Shown: one piece after another, positions 5,523 through 8,501 of the stretch
Position numbering within the stretch: the first letter of the stretch is position 1
Layout of the letters: each line of letters begins with the position of its first letter
NCBI GenBank assembly: GCA_043819695.1
Contig: JBDREM010000123.1
Span: forward strand, 1-8,501
Length of the DNA: 8,501 nt
Origin: CAYLQD01 sp043819695
Lineage (GTDB): Bacteria > Planctomycetota > PUPC01
Direction: 5' to 3'
Made by a program: the position numbers and the translations under genes
The notes under the pieces: model-generated
Seen by the model: only the letters and a program-made list of their open reading frames with translations
Databases searched by the model: none
What the model was told of the DNA's origin: nothing

Positions 5523-6725
5523 TTATGGGGCGCTCAGTTTGGCGGAATCCACGAGCCCTTTTACAAAGATCAGTTGGTGGAAAAAGTCTATACTGATAGC
5601 GATTAGCTGTGGCACGTGAAGGTGCTCAGGTTCGCAAAGAAGGCAGAAGGTCTTTCCAACGAAATAGAATGGGCCGAGCTTATGGGTCGTATTCACGGCA
5701 GGCTCGTATGCCTCAGCACGCTGGACGCCGAGCCCCAGGTCCTCCGTGCCGCCCGCAAGCGCGATGTGGACCTGAAATGCATCGAGGAGTTGGCCCCTCA
5801 GTTCAGTGTAACCGAGCGCTTGAGTGACCTCGTAATCAACCGCGAAGTACCTCAGACAGAACAGCTCTCGCGCCATCGCTTCTGGGTTGATCCGCTTATC
5901 GAGCCGGTTCCTTACGTACTCCGCATCTTCCTTCTCGTCGCCAATCGCAAAGGCACAAAGCTTCGCAGCCAGCACAAATAGCAAAGACTCCTTTGTAGTG
6001 TGCGCCTCAACTAGGTTCCTTGTCTCTTGGTCATCGGCCAAGTCGAGTGCGGTGTTGCCCTCTGAGTCCAAGACGCTGACATCGGCGCTGTTCTCAAGAA
6101 GGAGCCCAACAACCTCGGCATGGCCGTTGCTGGCCGCTATGTGCAAAGGAGTCCAGCCGTTCTCACGGTCTGCCGCGTTGACATCCGCTCCGTTGGCGAG
6201 CAGCAACTCCGCGATGGTCTTGTCGCCGCCGTGCGCCGCTTGGAGCAGCGGCGTACTTCCGTCGTCATTCCGGGCGTTCACGTCGGCGCCGTGGGCAACG
6301 AGCAAACTTACCATGTCAAGATCGCCGCTGTACACCGCATACCGTAAAGGGGGCCAGCCTTCTTCACTCTTGGCGTTCACATTCGCGCTCTTGACGAGAG
6401 CGGACCTCACCGTTTCTGTGTCACCACGAAGCACCGCCGCGTGCAAGCCCGTGGGGGCCGGAACATCGTGAAGCGGCTCGGTGGGTGGTACGCCTGCAAT
6501 CTGGGGGCCAATGGGGGGATTGCTGGAGGCATTGCGCTTCGTGGCGATGGCTTGGTAGATCACGTTGGCGACCACATTCACGCCGAGCAGGACGAGAAGG
6601 AAGACCCCCATTTCCGTGTTCCCCGTGGCGAATGACTGGAGCATTCCGATAACGAGGATGATCCCGACTATGATGGCCAAGACGCCACCGACAACTAGCC
6701 CCTGAGTGCGTGTTTGGGTGCGCAC
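5523..6725 (-). CDS. Membrane-anchored ankyrin-repeat protein, 400 aa
   Basis: Two hydrophobic helices open the protein (about residues 9-29 and 39-60), followed by a Pro-rich linker (70-92). Ankyrin repeats run from 94 to 242: TGLHAAVLRGDTETVRSALV, then units at about 123-152, 156-185 and 190-219, each with the GADVN-type turn (first SANVN, last SADVS), and a partial last unit from 223. Residues 247-400 are a separate region I do not recognise, rich in aromatic residues (for example ELFCLRYFAVDYEVTQALGY). Ankyrin stacks bind proteins, so a membrane-tethered binding role is likely but the partner is unknown. The start is GTG 6725, chosen because AGGGGA sits about 7 nt upstream and both helices are kept; the next in-frame ATG would delete the first helix. 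It follows the 40-aa membrane peptide gene by 15 nt, indicating one transcript. Confidence 0.88.
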   Translation of the reverse strand: MRTQTRTQGLVVGGVLAIIVGIILVIGMLQSFATGNTEMGVFLLVLLGVNVVANVIYQAIATKRNASSNPPIGPQIAGVPPTEPLHDVPAPTGLHAAVLRGDTETVRSALVKSANVNAKSEEGWPPLRYAVYSGDLDMVSLLVAHGADVNARNDDGSTPLLQAAHGGDKTIAELLLANGADVNAADRENGWTPLHIAASNGHAEVVGLLLENSADVSVLDSEGNTALDLADDQETRNLVEAHTTKESLLFVLAAKLCAFAIGDEKEDAEYVRNRLDKRINPEAMARELFCLRYFAVDYEVTQALGYTELRGQLLDAFQVHIALAGGTEDLGLGVQRAEAYEPAVNTTHKLGPFYFVGKTFCLLCEPEHLHVPQLIAISIDFFHQLIFVKGLVDSAKLSAP

Positions 6726-6740
6726 GGTTGAATCCCCTAA

Positions 6741-6863
6741 CTAGTTGGGCGGCTCGACACCCAGCATTGCCAGGATAAGAGCGATCAGGGCGAAGAGCGC
6801 GATGACGATCCCGATGAACATCCACCGTTCCTTCATTTCCTTCTTGTAATCTTCCCAAGTCAT
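6741..6863 (-). CDS. Small single-pass membrane peptide, 40 aa
   Basis: ATG 6863 to TAG 6741 encodes 40 residues: a charged amphipathic start (MTWEDYKKEMKERW, 1-14), one long hydrophobic helix (about 15-35, MFIGIVIALFALIALILAML) and a short GVEPPN tail. By the positive-inside rule the Lys/Arg-rich N-terminus would be cytoplasmic. CGGAG lies about 8-9 nt upstream of the ATG. The gene ends 15 nt before the GTG of the ankyrin gene, and the ribosome binding site of the latter is inside that gap, so the two are almost certainly cotranscribed. Evidence that it is real: proper start signals, an intact membrane helix and operon position. The family is not recognised. It may assist or regulate the ankyrin membrane protein, which is inference. 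Confidence 0.72.
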   Translation of the reverse strand: MTWEDYKKEMKERWMFIGIVIALFALIALILAMLGVEPPN

Positions 6864-7075
6864 GTTTTTTCTCCGGAGCGCGTTTGGTGTTCGGGGACGG
6901 CGTACGCACTTCGTTGCGTCATGGTGTCCCGTGCCACAGGGTTATCTTGGCGTGGCGTGGTGGTGTGCGAATCGAGTTGCGGAATCTATGCCACTGTCGA
7001 CCGCTGTTTCTGCCTGCGGCAGAACGGTCGAACGACGAAGTCGGCCGCCATCTGGCGCCGCTCACGTCATTCGAG

Positions 7076-7104
7076 ATGATATCCCCGGCGTGCGCCTTTG
7101 TCAA
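7076..7104 (-). promoter_or_regulatory. Near-consensus sigma70-type promoter upstream of the 40-aa/ankyrin operon
   Basis: On the minus strand, perfect TTGACA (7099-7104) is followed after 17 nt by TATCAT (7076-7081, 5 of 6 matches to TATAAT). The predicted start near 7069 implies an untranslated leader of about 205 nt before ATG 6863. No other gene lies between, so it most likely drives the ankyrin operon. Confidence 0.55.
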
Positions 7105-7150
7105 AGCTGTTGTCACGCCTTCTCGTTCCGTGGCCCCGGGCGCCGTTTTT

Positions 7151-7177
7151 GGAGTGCGGCGGCTTGACGCCGCTTTT
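7151..7177. repeat. Inverted copy of a segment of the 242-bp repeat
   Basis: Positions 7151-7176 are the exact reverse complement of 7385-7410 inside the first 242-bp unit (GGAGTGCGGCGGCTTGACG at its left end). The same word is at 7627-7652 with one change. It is followed by a further hairpin, CGGCCGC-GAAG-GCGGCCG (7194-7211). Confidence 0.75.
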
Positions 7178-7224
7178 CAAGACGTGACGAGGTCGGCCGC
7201 GAAGGCGGCCGCGCGACGAACTCT

Positions 7225-7466
7225 GGGCGCTCGCCTAGCTGCCGCTCGGCGGCAGCCGGCGTCGCCCTTCGTTCGTCGCGCGCGGAGTAGAGGGTAGTGG
7301 GGGTGCGATGATGCGGCCAACCGTCCAAGTGCGAGAGTGGTGTCGAGGAAGGCTGTTTCCGGGTGTCGCGGCGTCCGCCGCGACAAAGCGGCGTCAAGCC
7401 GCCGCACTCCATATCAGAACCCGGCACGGCAAGAATCTGCGACATCAGCGGAATCTGCGTCAATAT
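7225..7466. repeat. 242-bp tandem repeat, unit 1
   Basis: Unit 1 of two adjacent direct repeats of the same length. It contains the 8-3-8 hairpin GCTGCCGC-TCG-GCGGCAGC (7238-7256) and the 10-bp-arm palindrome TGTCGCGGCG-TC-CGCCGCGACA, written in parts (7364-7385). The latter is preceded by GG and overlaps a GTGT word like the hairpins further right. Open frames through it in several phases are repeat-encoded; none has a start signal or a family match. Confidence 0.85.
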
Positions 7467-7708
7467 GGGCGCTCGCCTTGCTGGCGCTCGGCGGCAGACG
7501 GCGTCGCCGTTCGTTCGTCGGGCACGGAGTAGAGGGGAGTGGGCGCGCAATGATGCGGCCAACCGTCCAAGTGCGAGGGTGATGTCAAGGAAAGCTGTTC
7601 CCGGGTGTCGCGGCGTCCGCCGCGACAAAGCGGCGTCCAGCCGCCGCACTCCATATCAGAACGCGGCGCGACAAGAATCTGCGACATCTGCGGAATCTGC
7701 GTCAATGT
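7467..7708. repeat. 242-bp tandem repeat, unit 2
   Basis: Direct continuation of unit 1 with the same length. Hand alignment gives 21 substitutions and no gaps, about 91% identity. The hairpin at 7238-7256 is degraded here, while the palindrome (7606-7627) is kept intact. Confidence 0.85.
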
Positions 7709-7719
7709 GGCTCGGCAAC

Positions 7720-7826
7720 GTGTCGAAGGCGTCTCGCCTTCGTGTCTCGAGGCCGTCCCGGCCTCGAAAACGACCTCATCGCGGCCAAGATGGCCGCGAC
7801 ACGCGATGGCAGGATGCCCTCGACAC
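7720..7826. repeat. Cluster of four GTGT-headed REP-like hairpins, two in each orientation
   Basis: Plus strand: GTGT (7720-7723) with CGAAGGCG-TCT-CGCCTTCG (7724-7742), then CGAGGCCG-TCC-CGGCCTCG (7748-7766) preceded by GTCT. Minus strand: GTGT (7802-7799) with CGCGGCCA-TCT-TGGCCGCG (7798-7780), and GTGT (7826-7823) with CGAGGGCA-TCC-TGCCATCG (7822-7804, one mismatch). All have 8-nt arms and 3-nt loops. The two plus elements face the two minus elements, as in a BIME. Confidence 0.8.
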
Positions 7827-7858
7827 GGACATCGCAAATGACTCAGACTGTGTGCAGG

Positions 7859-7888
7859 TTGACTCTCGGCCCGGAATACCGTTAGAAT
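7859..7888 (+). promoter_or_regulatory. Candidate promoter of larE, possibly giving a leaderless mRNA
   Basis: TTGACT (7859-7864, 5 of 6) is followed after 18 nt by TAGAAT (7883-7888, 5 of 6). Transcription would begin near 7895, about 3 nt before the ATG at 7898. No Shine-Dalgarno is present before that ATG, which fits a leaderless message. Confidence 0.6.
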
Positions 7889-7897
7889 AGCTATGAT

Positions 7898-8501
7898 ATG
7901 AACGACGAACGAGAGACGAAGTATGAGGCGCTGAGGGGTTCGCTCCGCGAGCTTGGCTCGCTCGCCGTTGCGTTCTCCGGCGGCGTCGACAGCACGTTCC
8001 TGCTCAAGGCCGCGCGCGACGTGCTCGGCGAGCGCGTCATCGCGATCACCGTCGCGGCTGCGGTCCATCCGGCCGGCGAACTCGAGGAGGCGAAGGAACT
8101 CGCCGCGGAGATCGGCGTGCCGCACCTGATCCTCGAGGCCGATGTCTTCGAGATGGAGGCGTTCAAGCGGAACGCGCCCGACCGGTGCTACCACTGCAAG
8201 CTCGCCGTGTTCACGCAGATTCGCGCCCTGGCCGCGACGCAGGGCGTTCCGAACGTGGCCGACGGCACGAACGCCGATGACGGCGGCGACTATCGCCCGG
8301 GGCTGAAAGCGGTGGCCGAGCTGGGCATTCTTACGCCGCTGCGGGACGCCGGCCTGGCGAAGTCGGACATCCGCGAGCTGTCGCGCGAGCTGGGCCTGCC
8401 GACGTGGGACAAGCCGGCGTATGCGTGCCTGGCGACGCGGTTCCCGTACGGCGCCGAGATCACGGCGGCGAAGCTCGAGATGGTCGAGCAGGCCGAAGAG
8501 G
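7898..8501 (+). CDS. larE: LarE, sulfur-insertion enzyme for the nickel-pincer nucleotide cofactor (5' part)
   Basis: The first 201 codons are visible and the gene runs off the right edge; LarE is usually about 270-280 aa. LarE acts in the cytoplasm, adenylating the pyridinium dicarboxylate mononucleotide made by LarB and inserting sulfur before LarC adds nickel for lactate racemase-type enzymes. Seen here: PP-loop SGGVDST (27-33), CYHCK (97-101), DGTNADD (122-128), YRPG (132-135) and PAYACLATRFPYG (174-186). Cys177 aligns with the sulfur-donating Cys of Lactobacillus plantarum LarE. Cys97 and Cys100 add a CX2C pair, as in the iron-sulfur type. ATG 7898 is the first in-frame start and precedes the conserved N-terminus directly; it lacks a ribosome binding site (see promoter). 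The gene is transcribed away from the minus-strand genes. Other lar genes would be off-window. Confidence 0.93.
   Translation, partial: MNDERETKYEALRGSLRELGSLAVAFSGGVDSTFLLKAARDVLGERVIAITVAAAVHPAGELEEAKELAAEIGVPHLILEADVFEMEAFKRNAPDRCYHCKLAVFTQIRALAATQGVPNVADGTNADDGGDYRPGLKAVAELGILTPLRDAGLAKSDIRELSRELGLPTWDKPAYACLATRFPYGAEITAAKLEMVEQAEE

Noticed and set aside
7113..7890. Several long open frames on both strands in the repeat block before larE
   Set aside because: They repeat the same peptides from the 242-bp units and hairpins, lack start signals and overlap each other in many frames.

Overview
The window is a GC-rich bacterial chromosome segment, probably from an uncultured lineage. A planctomycete-like organism is my best guess. 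That guess rests on a stand-alone EF-G paralogue and on repeat-choked intergenic DNA full of short hairpins and degenerate period-6, -7 and -9 repeats. No rRNA, tRNA or core operon fixes the taxonomy, so it stays weak.

Layout. At the left edge is the N-terminal third to half of an ArsR/SmtB-type regulator (minus strand, ends off-window), with a near-consensus promoter just upstream. After a 238-bp gap with small hairpins comes a complete minus-strand gene for a 670-aa EF-G-like translational GTPase, with its own strong sigma70-type promoter and Shine-Dalgarno. From 2405 to 4597 (2.2 kb) I see no intact gene. That stretch holds several families of direct and tandem repeats, REP-like hairpins, and a short relic of the C-terminus of a restriction-modification enzyme.

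From 6863 down to 4598 lie four minus-strand genes: a 40-aa single-pass membrane peptide, a 400-aa two-pass membrane protein with ankyrin repeats and a C-terminal region I do not recognise, a 66-aa protein with a coiled-coil-like tail, and a 167-aa membrane-anchored protein. They form two closely spaced pairs, each with a candidate promoter and good ribosome binding sites. This is an unnamed accessory gene set set between two repeat-rich, gene-poor blocks. Membrane anchoring is the only theme three of the four products share, and their function is unknown.

From 6864 to 7897 no gene is seen. The stretch contains a promoter, an exact-length 242-bp tandem duplication and a cluster of REP-like hairpins. 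The right edge is the 5' part of larE (plus strand), encoding the sulfur-insertion enzyme for the nickel-pincer nucleotide cofactor. Its promoter is so close to the ATG that the mRNA may be leaderless.

The most notable non-coding signal is a set of about nine 23-nt elements. Each is a GTAG or GTGT head (GTCT in one) followed by an 8-bp stem, a 3-nt loop and an 8-bp stem, with stem sequences that differ but stay paired. They occur in both orientations and as opposed pairs, which is the organisation of REP/BIME elements mobilised by RAYT transposases. No RAYT gene is in the window.
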